From positions 62,001-126,000 of the forward strand of contig CDRNVI010000046.1 of assembly GCA_977017575.1 (NCBI GenBank): 64,000 nt of DNA. Reading direction: 5' to 3'. Shown in pieces: positions 50,430-60,906 of this stretch. The position numbers and the translations under genes are program-made. The notes beneath the pieces are model-generated. The model saw only the letters and a list, made by a program, of their open reading frames with translations. It did not search any database and was not told where the DNA came from. The number at the start of each line of letters is the position of its first letter. The stretch's first letter is position 1. The stretch comes from Paramoeba atlantica. Its lineage: Eukaryota > Discosea.

Positions 50430-50793
50430 GGGCAGGGGGGAGAGGAAAAGGAAGGAAAAAAGAAGGCGGGAAAAGAAGGTAGGAGACGGGGGTTGGGGGG
50501 TAAAAAGTGTGGAATCGTGAAGAAAAAGTGCGGATTGTGGAAATGGGTGAGGGGGAAAAATCTACTAAACACTACTAGGGGGTTATTACTACTAAGGGGG
50601 GTGGCAAGATTGGCTTCTGTGTGTGGATTTGGCATTCAATTCAAAAAAACAACGAAAATAAGGTGATCCTTGGAGATGACTACTCCCCCGTGGGCATGTT
50701 CCTTGTCTTTGCCTTTAAACACAGGTTCAACCTACCGCCCACTACAAATCCTACCTACTCACTCCTGTTCACGTACAACACCCTCACCTCTAC
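50430..50793. other. Spacer with long pyrimidine tract on minus
   Basis: On minus, about 50430-50560 is nearly all C and T, leading into the L27-like gene; TAG trinucleotides near 50570-50600 on minus are possible acceptors. No gene is seen. Confidence 0.45.
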
Positions 50794-52065
50794 CTACACC
50801 CATCCGGCACCATCAAACGAGACAGCATGTGTGGAGGGGATACTCGGAGGGGACATGGGACACAGAACCGAGTCCGGCCCCTCACCCTGGGCCTCGCCCC
50901 CATAGGCACTCGCCCCGGTCAACGGGGGACGCACCTCATCAAACCACGGGCTGAGGAGTGCCGCCTTCGCGGAGACCCGTGCCATAGGGTCATACCGCAG
51001 CATCGAGGACAGCAGTGCCTCCCCCTCCGGGTCCAGCTCCGGAAACAGCGACCGCAGGGGCTGCGCCCTCCACTGCGGGAACTGCGGGCAGAAGTCCTCC
51101 AGCCCCTCCACGGCATGCCACACCCCCGCATTCGGGGTCCCGAGCAGCTGGAATATCTTATAGAGCTGGTCAATCTCGCAGTCCCCCGGGAACAGCGGGG
51201 TGCCACGCCCCAGCAGCTCCCCGAGTATACACCCCACACTCCACACATCCACCGCAGCCGTGTAACTCGGGGACCCGAGCAAGATCTCCGGCGGTCGGTA
51301 CCACTGCGTCACCACCTCCCGGGTGTACTCCGGGGTCGGGACATGAAACGCCCGCGCGAGTCCAAAGTCCGCCAACTTCACCTCCTCCGCATCCGCACTC
51401 ACCAGAATGTTATGCGGCTTCAAGTCCCGGTGCAGCACCCGTCGCCCGTGGCAGTGACACAGCCCCGCGAGGATTTGGAACACAATCCGCTTGATGGCGT
51501 GCCGGGTCGTTTTTGTGTTCGTAGGGGTCATGGTCTCTGCCCCCCCCTCGGCCCCCCCCTCCCCGAAGGCCCTCTCCATCCACGCCTTCAGGTCCATGTC
51601 GACGAACTCGAACACGAGCGCGAGGCGGGCGGGGGTGCAGACGACGTCGTGGAGCCGCACCACGTTGGGGTGGTCCAGCGCGAGCAGCAGGGAGGTCTCG
51701 CGCAGCGCGGTGGCGGGGATCCCCTCCTCGGCGTCCTCCGTGGTGCGCATCTTCTTCAGCGCGACGGTGCGGCCGGTGAGGGTGTCGCGGCACTGGTACA
51801 CCGCCCCGTACGAGCCCTCCCCGAGCTTCATCTGCTTCACGTAGCGCTGGGTGGGGTCCGGGGCGCCGGGGGGGAGGGGGGGCGGCGCCGGGGAGGGGGG
51901 GCCGGTGGCGTTGGTGCGGTCCACGCCGAAGGCCGGGGGGTCCGCGCCTCGGGCACGTTTCAGGGGTAGGGCCTCCTGTGTGGGGTGCGGGGGGGCGGTG
52001 ACGCAGGTGGGGTGGACGTGGGTGTGGGGGAGACGGGGCTCGTGGTGACTTCCGGGGTGGGTCAT
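50794..52065 (-). CDS. CRK3-like cyclin-dependent kinase
   Basis: 423 residues. A Pro/His-rich extension of about 75 residues precedes a kinase domain at about 77-400. Gly loop MKLGEGSYGAVYQC, Lys in VALKKMRT, cyclin-binding helix EGIPATALRE (in place of PSTAIRE), HRDLKPHNIL catalytic loop, DFGLARAF, activation segment YTREVVTQWYRPPEILLG with the phosphorylatable Thr, and DPMARVSAKAALLSPWF at the end. Inhibitory-site Tyr (GSYG) is present. The TALRE helix and FHVPTPEYT...EVVT resemble kinetoplastid CRK3, the mitotic kinase. An insert of about 20 residues with GGAEGGAE lies after helix D. A second ATG about 55 bases upstream opens a different frame that stays open over 250 codons, probably by GC bias. 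Confidence 0.88.
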   Translation of the reverse strand: MTHPGSHHEPRLPHTHVHPTCVTAPPHPTQEALPLKRARGADPPAFGVDRTNATGPPSPAPPPLPPGAPDPTQRYVKQMKLGEGSYGAVYQCRDTLTGRTVALKKMRTTEDAEEGIPATALRETSLLLALDHPNVVRLHDVVCTPARLALVFEFVDMDLKAWMERAFGEGGAEGGAETMTPTNTKTTRHAIKRIVFQILAGLCHCHGRRVLHRDLKPHNILVSADAEEVKLADFGLARAFHVPTPEYTREVVTQWYRPPEILLGSPSYTAAVDVWSVGCILGELLGRGTPLFPGDCEIDQLYKIFQLLGTPNAGVWHAVEGLEDFCPQFPQWRAQPLRSLFPELDPEGEALLSSMLRYDPMARVSAKAALLSPWFDEVRPPLTGASAYGGEAQGEGPDSVLCPMSPPSIPSTHAVSFDGAGWV

Positions 52066-52369
52066 CGGGGTAGGGAGGTGAGGGGTAGAGGGAGTAATCG
52101 GTAAGGTTGGGGTATGGGTTCATTGTGATGAATGTGCAAAACGATAGATTACCTTTTTTAAACACCATCTTCCTTTATTGAAGTGTGTGTACGTTCCTCT
52201 TTTACAAAATCTTAGATGGTAAGACAGTACTCACGTAAAATCATGTGTGACTCTTTTGGTCCCCTAAAAATTAACTTCTTTCTCCACTTTCTTCCTCTTC
52301 CTGAGACTCTCTCACTTACACGCTTAGCACATGCCCCGTCCCGGGCGCTCCTCTCCCGCTTTGTACGCT
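52066..52369. other. Spacer between CRK3-like and RPSA genes
   Basis: No gene is seen. On minus, a C/T-rich stretch (CTCCCTCTACCCCTCACCTC) directly precedes the kinase ATG. Confidence 0.4.
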
Positions 52370-53116
52370 CTACTCGGTGCCCCAGTTGTACGGGTTCTGG
52401 TTGTCCTCGACGCCCCACTCCACGTTGGACTGCGGGGGCTGTCCTGCGGCGCTGTCGGCGGCGGGGGCCGCGGCGGCCTGCTCCTCCTTCTTCTTCATCA
52501 CCTCATCTGGGTCGCGGTAGAAGAACAGGTCCGGGACCACCTCCCACGGGACGTACCGCGGCACCCGGCCTCGCATCCGCAGCACCTCCCGGGCCAGCAG
52601 CCACCACAGCAGCCCGATGCTGTGGGCGCCGCGGTTGTTGCAGGGGATCGCGACGTCGAGCTTCCCCATCGGGCTGTCGGTGTCGCAGAGGGCGAGGACG
52701 GGGATGTTGCAGTACGTGGCCTCGGTGATGGCCTGGTGGTCCGTGCGGGGGTCCGTCACAATGAGCAGGCGCGGCTGGCGGAAGGTCTTCTGCGCATGAT
52801 TGGTGAGCATCCCGGGGGTGAAGCGACCGGCAACATAGGTGGCACCGGTGTAGTGCGCAAACTTCAGCACGGCGCGTTGTCCAAGGAGGCGGGAGGAGAC
52901 GACCATGACGTCTTTGGGATTCTCAATGGCTACCACGATGCGAGCTGCGAGAATCAACTTTTCCCAAGTTCCGTAAAGATTGATAATATTGATGCCGTCA
53001 TCCTTTTTAGTGCCCGCAATGTACCGCTCAATACCGGAAGTTCGATTTTTGGTGCCGATGTGAACCTTGCAAGCTAGCATGCGCTGCACGTCCTCTGTGG
53101 TCAGGTCGAGAGCCAT
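52370..53116 (-). CDS. RPSA: 40S ribosomal protein SA (uS2)
   Basis: 248 residues, usual length for a eukaryotic protist uS2. Structural protein of the small subunit near the mRNA exit channel, cytosolic. Diagnostic strings: [103 protein letters not shown]. The end [13 protein letters not shown] is also family-like. G/C-ending codons dominate as in HSP70, which fits high expression. On minus, TTTTTTTTTTTTAG and CTGTTTCTCTAG lie 54 and 7 bases before the ATG, as for trans-splice acceptors. It is the first gene of the leftward cluster; a G-rich minisatellite lies behind it. Confidence 0.96.
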   Translation of the reverse strand: MALDLTTEDVQRMLACKVHIGTKNRTSGIERYIAGTKKDDGINIINLYGTWEKLILAARIVVAIENPKDVMVVSSRLLGQRAVLKFAHYTGATYVAGRFTPGMLTNHAQKTFRQPRLLIVTDPRTDHQAITEATYCNIPVLALCDTDSPMGKLDVAIPCNNRGAHSIGLLWWLLAREVLRMRGRVPRYVPWEVVPDLFFYRDPDEVMKKKEEQAAAAPAADSAAGQPPQSNVEWGVEDNQNPYNWGTE

Positions 53117-53180
53117 GATATGCTAGAGAAACAGATGAATGGATTATAAGGTGAAAATCTAAAAAAAAAAAATTATTATA
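53117..53180 (-). promoter_or_regulatory. Likely splice acceptor(s) before RPSA
   Basis: Two pyrimidine-tract/AG pairs on minus: a run of twelve T followed by AG, and CTGTTTCTCTAG just before GCATATCATGG. Confidence 0.5.
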
Positions 53181-53725
53181 AGCAGAAAAAATAAAAAATG
53201 TGTAAACTCATGCAAGAGCATTTTAAACTTACACAAGTCAGGTACAAATAGAGATACACTACCGGGAATTGTGCATCATAAATATGATAAGAAAGAAAGA
53301 AAGAAAGCACTAAGCAAAACAATATCTTCATTCCCGTCTTCTATCTGACATTTGATACGTTCAATTCTATGCACATTCAAAATTCATATGAATACTGTAT
53401 GACCGGTCATAATATAAGAAAATTAAATAATCCCACAAAACGCCTGTCCTCTCCAAGCTTGCGAACGGGTGACGCGGGGACCACCTCGCACAACTTTAAC
53501 TGTCGCGAATTAACAAAGGAAACAAAGTCTTGAATTTATAATCACCATAGCAAACGTCATATTCGTCTGTATACACATGGGGTTACATCTGGGGGGTGTA
53601 TATCAAATCAGTTGAATTCTTACAACAGGTACAATGCCCCTCGGCCATCACACAATAGATAAACTGGCATAACGTAAATAATTTATTCGCCCAATTCTCT
53701 CCGTAAACTATGAAAGGGCGTACTC
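53181..53725. other. Upstream flank of RPSA
   Basis: No gene is seen; AT-rich, with a GAAA microsatellite at about 53292-53308. As the first gene of the cluster starts here, any transcription start for it should lie in or to the right of this stretch. Confidence 0.4.
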
Positions 53726-55578
53726 CAGGAGGGGTGTCTAGGGGGGTGCCTAGGGGGTTGTCCAGGAGGGGGTTTCTAGGAGGGGGTGCCTAGGGGGGGA
53801 TGTCTAGGAAGGGTGTCCAGGGGTGGTTGTCCAGGGGAGGGGTGTCTAGGGGGATTGCCCAGGAGAGGAGTGTCTAGGGGGTTTGTCCAGGGGAGTGTCT
53901 GGGGGGGTGTCGAGTGGGGGTGTCTAGGCGGTTTGTCTAGGGGGTGTGTCCAGGGGGGGGTGCATGGGAGGGATGTCTAGGGGGGGTGTCCAGGAGGGTT
54001 GTCCAGGGGGGTGTCCAAGGGGGTGTCCAAAGGGGTGTCCAAGGGGCTGTCCAGGGGTGGTTGTCCAGGGGAGGGGTGTCTAGGGGGATTGTCCAGGAGA
54101 GGTGTATCTAGGGGGTTTGTCCAGGGGAGTGTCTCGGGGGGTGTCTAGGCGGTTTGTCTAGGGGGTGTGTCCAGGGGAGGGGTGCATGGGAGGGGTGTCT
54201 AGGGGGGGTGTCGAGGAGGGTTGTCCAGGGGGGTGTCCAGGGGGGTGTCCAGAGGGGTGTCCAGGGGGGTGTCCAGGGGTGGTTGTCCAGGAGGGGGTGT
54301 CTAGGGGGGTGCCTAGGGGGGCATGTCTAGGGGGGTGCCTAGGGGGGCATGTCTAGGGGGGTGCCTAGGGGGGTGTCTAGGCGGTTTGTCTAGGGGGTGT
54401 GTCCAGGGGAGGGGTGCATGGGAGGGGTGTCTAGGGGGGGTGTCGAGGAGGGTTGTCCAGGGGGGTGTCCAGGGGGGTGTCCAGGGGTGGTTGTCCAGGG
54501 GAGGGGTGTCTAGGGGGATTGTCCAGGAGAGGTGTATCTAGGGGGTTTGTCCAGGGGAGTGTCTGGGGGGGTGTCTAGGCGGTTTGTCTAGGGGGTGTGT
54601 CCAGGGGAGGGGTGCATGGGAGGGGTGTCTAGGGGGGGTGTCGAGGAGGGTTGTCCAGGGGGGTGTCCAGGGGGGTGTCCAGGGGGGTGTCCAGGGGTGG
54701 TTGTCCAGGGGAGGGGTGTCTAGGGGGATTGTCCAGGAGAGGTGTATCTAGGGGGTTTGTCCAGGGGAGTGTTTGGGGGGGTGTCTAGGGGGTTTGTGTA
54801 GGGGGGGTGTCGAGGAGGGTTGTCCAGGGGGGTGTCCAGAGGGGTGTCCAGGGGGGTGTCCACACCCAGGGGGGTGTCCAGGGGTGGTTGTCCAGGAGGG
54901 GGTGTCTAGGGGGGTGCCTAGGGGGGCATGTCTAGGGGGGTGCCTAGGGGGGTGTCTAGGCGGTTTGTCTAGGGCGTGTGTCCTGGGGGGGGGTGCATGG
55001 GAGGGGTGCCTAGGGGGGTGTCCAGGGGGGTTGTCCAGGAGAGGTGTATCTAGGGGGTTTGTCCAGGGGAGTGTCTGGGGGGGTGTCTAGTGGGATTGTC
55101 CAGGGGGGTGTCCAGGGGGGTGTCCAGGGGGGTGTCCAGGAGGGGGTGTCTAGTGGGGTGCCTAGGGGGGTTGTCTAGGGGGTGTCCAAGGGGTTTGTCC
55201 AGCAGGGGTGTCTAGGGGGTATCTAAGGGTTTGTGCAGCAGACGTGTCTAGGGGGTGTCTAGGAGGGGTTGTCTAGGAGGGGTTGTCTAGGAGGGGTTGT
55301 CTAGGGGGGTGCCTAGGAGGGGGTGTTTAGGGAGGATGTCTAGGAGGGGTGTCTAAGAGGGTGTCTAGGGGGGTTGTCCAGGGGGTTGTCTGGGGGGGAG
55401 TCTAGGGGGGTGTCTAGGAGGGGTTGTCTGGGAGGGGGTGTTTAGGGAGGATGTCTAGGAGGGGTGTCCAAGAGGGTGTCTAGGGGGGTTGTCCAGGGGG
55501 TTGGCTACGGGGGAGTCTAGCGGGGGGGTCTAGGGGGGTGTCCAGGAGGTGTGTCTAGGGGGTGTCTAGGGGGGTGCC
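53726..55578. repeat. G-rich minisatellite, about 12-bp unit
   Basis: About 1.85 kb of GTCCAGGGGGGT / GTCTAGGGGGGT units on plus, with runs of five to seven G throughout. A higher-order block containing GGGGTGCATGGGAGGGGTGT recurs near 53957, 54180, 54411 and 54611, so larger blocks of about 200-230 bp have duplicated. Open frames across it (Gly/Cys/Pro/Val/Arg) are composition artefacts. The plus strand has strong G-quadruplex potential. Confidence 0.95.
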
Positions 55579-56068
55579 TTATGTCGATCAACATTTCGTC
55601 GGTCGTTAAAAAAAACACGCACCAGAATTTCATTTCGTGTGTATAGCCAAATATAAGTTATAATATAATATTCTGAAATAATTGAACTGAGATAATGCAC
55701 CCTACTCTTGTAATACGATATCAGAAACAGTTTTGTATAGGACTACTTTTGTATAAAACTTTCCCATTGAAAGAACTACTATCTAGTGTAAAGCTAAATC
55801 AATATAAATACGAATGGGCGGTTTGCGCCCGGCCGCAAAAATAATGCAAAGATCGTATATAGAAATACTATTAGAAAACAAATGAGGGCCAAAGAAGTTT
55901 TCTGCACTCGGGCGTCACCGCTCCCAATGTTCCAAATTTTGCATTGAGCAGTGCGAGGCAGCAGGCACACAAATCGTCGCGACTGAAGTTGTGAAATCAC
56001 AAAGCTTTGATGTGCATGTTTGCGAGAACTGCAAGCTGGAACCACGCGCAGCAAGCAGCTGAGCGCCA
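55579..56068. other. AT-rich stretch, nothing recognised
   Basis: No confident gene between the minisatellite and the first repeat-spacer-repeat block. A 94-codon minus frame here is not convincing. Confidence 0.4.
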
Positions 56069-56721
56069 AGAAATTCACGGATCCTTGCTGTCATAAACGT
56101 GAATCAAAATAGCAAAAGAAGAAGCAATAACTCAAGTATAAATATAACTTCCTTCAATTCAGCCAAAAATATCAGTTTCCCATTTTCTCTCATCTTCTGT
56201 CATAAACGAATCAAAAACATCACAGAATCAATTGTATCTAACGAACGGGCTTCATGCCCACCACGTCGCGAAATGGTTGGGGGTTGGGTGGGTGGGCACG
56301 CTTATGTAGTTTTAAAGTTGGAAGGATACTAAACAATATAATCCTAATTTAAATCCAAATCGTTCATATGCATCTTTACGTATTTAAATGGGGGGTGTAT
56401 AAACGAAGGGTGTATAAACAGGGGATGGGGGAATATGCTTGGGAAAGGACGTGCAATACCCCCCATCCACAAAAATAAGAACTTCAGTTATAGTATCCTA
56501 AATTTCATATCGTAAACTCATAGAAATTCACGGATCCTTCCTGTCATAAACGTGAATCAAAATAGCAAAAGAAGAAGCAATAACTCAAGTATAAATATAA
56601 CTTCCTTCAATTCAGCCAAAAATATCAGTTTCCCATTTTCTCTCATCTTCTGTCATAAACGAATCAACATCACAGAATCAATTGTATCTAACGAACGGGC
56701 TTCATGCCCACCACGTCGCGA
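56069..56721. repeat. Repeat-spacer-repeat block 1 of tyrosine-recombinase element type
   Basis: Two direct repeats of about 200 bp (56069-56274 and 56522-56721), starting AGAAATTCACGGATCC, are separated by a spacer of about 245 bp that starts AAATGGTTGGGGGTTGG. The second copy is followed by ACCAACCCG. The layout is the same as blocks at 60082 and 63204, but the repeat sequence belongs to another subfamily. Both repeats end in the small hairpin AACGGGCTTCATGCCC. It is a fossil terminal region of a VIPER/DIRS-like element. Confidence 0.75.
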
Positions 56722-57166
56722 ACCAACCCGTTCGCACGTCACTCACGCACTCCACTTCTCCTCTCTCCTCGCTCCCCTGACTCTCTCCTCGCTCCCCTGA
56801 CTCTCCCTCACACGCCAACAACACAACACACATCTCCCTCACTACTGCTCCTCCAGGCACCCTTTCACACGTCGTGCAACTACAGTCAGCAAAAAAACCG
56901 TTCGAATGTTTCGGTTTTTTTTCTTTTGTATAGAGCTATTGATTAAATATCACCGTTGCGCTGGTAATGTGTGCTAGTAGTGTAGGCATGAGTGTCACCT
57001 AATAGTACCCTTAGATAGTTCACCTCAGTTCGTTCTACCAAAGAAATAAGAATGAATATAAAAAAGTTTAGCATTCGAAAGGTTTTTTTGCTACCTATTA
57101 TAGAGAAAATCTTGTCTCAAAAAATAGATGAAACGTAATCGCCCAAGAGAGATTATGCCCGTAAAA
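56722..57166. other. Pyrimidine-rich and AT-rich stretch
   Basis: No gene is seen. CTCTCTCCTCGCTCCCCTGA is directly repeated at about 56761-56800. The sequence to 57166 is the flank of the Tc1 fragment. Confidence 0.4.
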
Positions 57167-57663
57167 TTAGTATTTAGTATTCCCCCCACGAGCCTTCAGC
57201 ACTTCCTTCATACGGGCAGGCATACTGTCCACCTGGGCACGACATACTGAGGGTGGTATGTTCGCCCATTCCATTTTTACCCTCTCCCACAACTCTCGGA
57301 CCCCGCTTGGTGGATCATCGTGCGCTGCAAGGCGCCGCTTGAGTTCCCCCCAAACGTTTTCGATTGGATTTAAGTCAGGGGACTGCGGGGGCCACCGCAT
57401 GACTTCAAACCCGGTACCCCGGAGGTGCCGTTGCGCACAATGGCTTGTGTGCTTGGGGTCATTACCTTGTTGGAAGATGACCATTGGGGGGTCTAGACCC
57501 ACAGTTTCGATGGAGGGGGCAAGAATCTCTTCAAGAATCTCGACGTACTGTGTGGCGTTCAGGTTCCCTTGAACTAGAAGCACATGCCCCACACCGCTTC
57601 GGGACATGCACGCCCAAATCATGATGTGCCCCCCTCCGTACTTTACCGTGGGAATTACCCCTT
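57167..57663 (-). pseudogene. Tc1-like transposase, C-terminal half
   Basis: Minus-strand catalytic half of a Tc1 transposase: VKYGGGHIMIWACMSRSGVG, FQQGNDPKHTS, WPPQSPDLNPIENVWGELKRR. The N-terminal DNA-binding part and the first catalytic Asp are missing; the sequence switches to retroelement DNA at about 57663. The second catalytic Asp (usual QDNDPKHTS) is Gly here (GGT codon). Counting from that position there are 34 residues to the Glu, so it is a classical DD34E Tc1, a different family from the 16469 transposase. Inactive. Confidence 0.88.
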
Positions 57664-57693
57664 TTTCACCCAGTTCCTCCCCCGGGGTCCCCC

Positions 57694-58259
57694 ATGTCCA
57701 AAGACTTCCCCGACAGCGGTGTGTCTATGAGGTCCATCTCTGATACAGTAAATTTAAGTATCTCAACAATTTCTATGATATTAAAAAAAGAAAGGCCTGA
57801 TACTCTCAGGATGCAGGGTGGACGCCCTCGAAAGCTTTCCGAGCCGTGCACTGTAAACGGTACAAAGTATTGGATGGTAGGCATCTTGCACGCGGTATCC
57901 TCGGATACTTTCTCAATTACATTGCACTTTAAGAGTTCGTGAATGTCAGATGGCACCAGATTCCCTTTAATAGGTGGTTCAGGTTGCGGTGCAACTCTAG
58001 TACAAAATAACTTATTAATGACAGTGTTAAAACGGTTACGCGTATCCGTCCGCATCCATTCCTTAATCTTAACCAAATCCATGCTCGGAATGCCCTCTTT
58101 CACATGAAGGGGAAATTCCATATCCTTCGCCTGCGCCAATCGAGATGTTCGTCGCGTGCACAGAATGCTATAACATTTAACATGCGGGATTTGTTCCATG
58201 CATCTGTCAACATCGCTCTGCGTTATTAGATAGATAGATAGATGAGGCTTATTATCCAA
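57694..58259 (-). mobile_element. Fossil tyrosine-recombinase retroelement, RT-region fragment
   Basis: Fragment matching the N-terminal part of the RT/RNase H protein of the element at 60907 (shared pattern CTRRTSRLAQAKDMEFPLHV versus CARRSSKLATAKDFEIPLHV). Belongs to the VIPER/DIRS-like group. Broken; it covers perhaps a quarter of the protein and borders a Tc1 fragment. Divergence from the 60907 copy suggests an old insertion or a different subfamily. Confidence 0.7.
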
Positions 58260-58479
58260 CTAGGGGACGTAGCCGCCGGAGACAGCCGGTTCTTTTCCAA
58301 TTGTACTGCTTTTGTGCTGTGTGAGCCATGCTATGTTTCCATAGAGTTCATATACTACGCTGACGAATCAGCGTAGCAATGCAGGCAATCACTTTATCAG
58401 CGGCAGATAAAAAAGATTCCGAATGGCTTGCACCCTAGTTGTTTGGTATCTTGCTGTATTCGATACCGGGTGGTGTCAC

Positions 58480-58775
58480 TCACGCATGGCCAGAAGGATG
58501 GCGAGGAGGGCGGGGACGGCGGCAGGAAGGACCGTCGAAGGGGACGGCGACGGTGGGGACGGAGATGAGACGGTGGGGGTGGCAATGGTGGCGGCGGAGG
58601 GGGACGGCGGAAGGGGAGGTGGGGCGGGAGCGTGGCGGGTGGCGCGGCGGGGGCGTGGCGGGTGGTGCGGCGGGGGCGTGGCGGGTGGCGCGGCGGGAGC
58701 GTGGCGGGTGGCGCAGCGGGGGCGTGGCGGGGAGCGCGGCGGGTGGGGAAAACGGCGGGTAGCGGGGCGATGAGC
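58480..58775. repeat. GC-rich minisatellite
   Basis: Units of about 30 bp (GGCGTGGCGGGTGGCGCGGC) repeat about five times between 58630 and 58740 within a G-rich stretch. Open frames here are composition artefacts. Confidence 0.8.
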
Positions 58776-58792
58776 GGGGATAGGATCGGTTA

Positions 58793-59345
58793 GTGCCTCG
58801 AAATGAGATATATTTATATACTGATGGGGCACTGTCTACCAAAAAACAAGAAATAGCCACAGGTTGTGCATTCGTATTGGTAAGACTTGGCAAAGAAAAA
58901 CTCATGATAGGCATGCGCCCGCCGGAAGATGTACCTCCCACCGTCATGGCAGCTGAAGCTTACGGGGCATTCGCTGCATTACAGTTCTCTATGGAAATTC
59001 CCGGGATGTTGTCATACACACAGATTCTCATAATCTCTGGGAGTTTTTCCACATACATATGCATCAAAAATCGATTAACAGGATTTAATAATTTTGAGCA
59101 TTCAAACCTCTTCAGACAGATTAGCCGAGCATGTAATAAACTTGAGTCAGATGCTAGAAATGTCTACTGCATTAAAGTTCGAGCACACGAAGGGAACCCG
59201 CACAATGAGAGTGCTGATTTGGTGGCAAAAAAGGCGATCGATACAATTGAAGCAGGTTCCTCATTTACGTATCGAGAGCCCAAGGCCGTATCCAACGGAA
59301 AAAAGAAAGTTCAAAATTGCCCTAACAGAACAACAAGGTACAGAG
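58793..59345 (+). mobile_element. RNase H domain fragment of a retroelement
   Basis: About 180 residues with the RNase H type I pattern: IYLYTDGAL, MAAEAYGAFAALQF, then VRAHEGNPHNESADLVAKKA. Style and the free-standing position suggest the C-terminal RNase H of an ingi/L1Tc-like LINE, but a link to another retroelement class cannot be excluded. It is a broken remnant without its reverse transcriptase. Confidence 0.6.
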
Positions 59346-59379
59346 GGCAGTACATAGGGTTAGCCTGGGACCCCGTGTA

Positions 59380-59880
59380 CTAGCCAAGCTGAAGCGCGAT
59401 CGATTCGGTACAATCACATTTTCCCAATTGGAGACGGCGGTGGGGCGTCTCCTCTACGCTTCAGCGGGACTCGGTTGCGTTATTCCTCGTTTTCACTTCA
59501 CACTCAAGATAGCGAGACGCAGAATCAATCTACTCAATCGTAATTTACATCTCGCGGATGACCCGGTTTCCCTCCCGAAACATACGCGGTGCATTTTGGC
59601 ATCTTGGAGAGATGAACTTTTGACGAATACGCCGATCGAGCCTCCACCGCACCCGGATGTTGTGCCCCATAAACATAGTCTCTACACGGATGCCTCTGGC
59701 AAGGGATGGGGTGCGGTACTTTATCTTGATGATGGACAAGTTCATATTACAGGGGATTCTTGGCCAAGAAAATTTTGCTATGAAGTTAACCATGTCGAAG
59801 CCATGGCCGTTTCTAATGCCATGAGGGATTTCGGACATCATTTTCAAAAAGGAACGTGTTTAGATCTGTTCAACAAGGTA
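59380..59880 (+). mobile_element. Fossil tyrosine-recombinase retroelement, RNase H-region fragment
   Basis: Plus-strand fragment matching the RT/RNase H end of the 60907 element (VGRLLYASAGLG, INLLNRN, PHKHSLYTDASGKGWG). VIPER/DIRS-like group. Broken; it ends where a minus-strand recombinase fragment begins, so two elements or an inverted piece meet here. Confidence 0.75.
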
Positions 59881-60081
59881 CTCTGCGTTATTGGAGTCGC
59901 AATCGAGCCGAAGCTCGATGTGTACCTAGGACTCTTGCCGTCGTGACGAGGTTCGCGTTGTAGCGCAAGAGGGAGGTGACGTTTTGATGTTTCGCTATGT
60001 TTTTTACGTCGTCGATTGTTAGCTTTCCGCGAGCGACTTCCTGGAAGAGGTGTGTAACCGCTCCGCGTTTGATCGAATGTG
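59880..60081 (-). mobile_element. Fossil tyrosine-recombinase fragment
   Basis: Minus-strand remnant of the C-terminal part of a tyrosine recombinase, recognisable by HSIKRGAVTHLFQEVARG and HQNVTSLLRYNANLVTTAR, matching the recombinase at 62502. It directly follows (on minus) the repeat block 60082-60830, as the complete recombinase follows its own block. Broken. Confidence 0.7.
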
Positions 60082-60830
60082 CCGAAATTCGGGCCTAGAA
60101 ATCCAGGTCGGGCTGCTCATAAAACATCTAGTAGAACTAGTATATAAAAATATATGGAAGCAATAATAAGAAATTTGAAGACTGCTGATTTCTCAATGAT
60201 CTTACGAAGATATATCTTTCCTGTAGTGTATTTATGGAAATAAACCCAAGAGACTAAGTGAGATCGTCATAACCTATCATAATCAATGCTAAAAGAGTAC
60301 CAAATAAACTAATAACGTTGTGAACGGGAATGCCCGTCCGCGCAACCCGCAGCCAAATGGTTGGGGGCTGGTGGGTGGGCACAAAAACTAGTGGTAACGT
60401 TCGGATGAAAATAGTCTCTAAAATAGTCAAATAATTGTGTATATGTCAAATTGTTCATGATTAGAAAAAACGGTGATATAATTCGAATAATATTCCTAAG
60501 CCCAAAACTACAACAGTATGGAGCATAATGTTTGCCCTCCTGAATTTCAAATCGTAAACTTATAGAAATCCAGGTCGGGCTGCTCATAAAACATCTAGTA
60601 GAACTAGTATATAAAAATATATGGAAGCAATAATAAGAAATTTGAAGACTGCTGATTTCTCAATGATCTTACGAAGATATACAGTATCTTTCCTGTAGTG
60701 TATTTATGGAAATAAACCCAAGAGACTAAGTGAGATCGTCATAACCTATCATAATCAATGCTAAAAGAGTACCAAATAAACTAATAACGTTGTGAACGGG
60801 AATGCCCGTCCGCGCAACCCGCAGCCAACC
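60082..60830. repeat. Repeat-spacer-repeat block 2
   Basis: Direct repeats of about 265 bp (60082-60346 and 60567-60830), containing AAATCCAGGTCGGGCTGCTC, are separated by a spacer of about 220 bp that begins AAATGGTTGGGGGCTGGTGG. The second copy is followed by ACCAACCCG. Both repeats end with the hairpin GAACGGGAATGCCCGT. Copies are almost identical, so the duplication is fairly young. Confidence 0.85.
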
Positions 60831-60906
60831 AACCCGATCACTAGTTACATTTAACACTACCCGAGCACTCGTGATATTCCTTGGGGAACTTCTCCTAAGT
60901 TCCAGG

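Noticed and set aside
49661-50666. Plus-strand frames of 224 and 315 codons
   Set aside because: They oppose the L27-like gene and consist of biased Gly/Val/Ala or Pro/Arg sequence.
50827-51969. Long plus-strand frame opposite the CRK3-like kinase, and the minus frame at 51410-52168
   Set aside because: GC-rich antisense and out-of-frame shadows of the kinase gene, with low-complexity Pro/Arg/Gly sequence.
53786-55090. Gly/Cys/Pro-rich collagen-like frames in the minisatellite
   Set aside because: Simple consequence of a 12-bp G-rich repeat, a multiple of three; no start context or non-repeat sequence.
58423-58947. Frames of 107-155 codons around the GC-rich minisatellite
   Set aside because: Composition artefacts of tandem GGCGTGGCGGGTG-type repeats.
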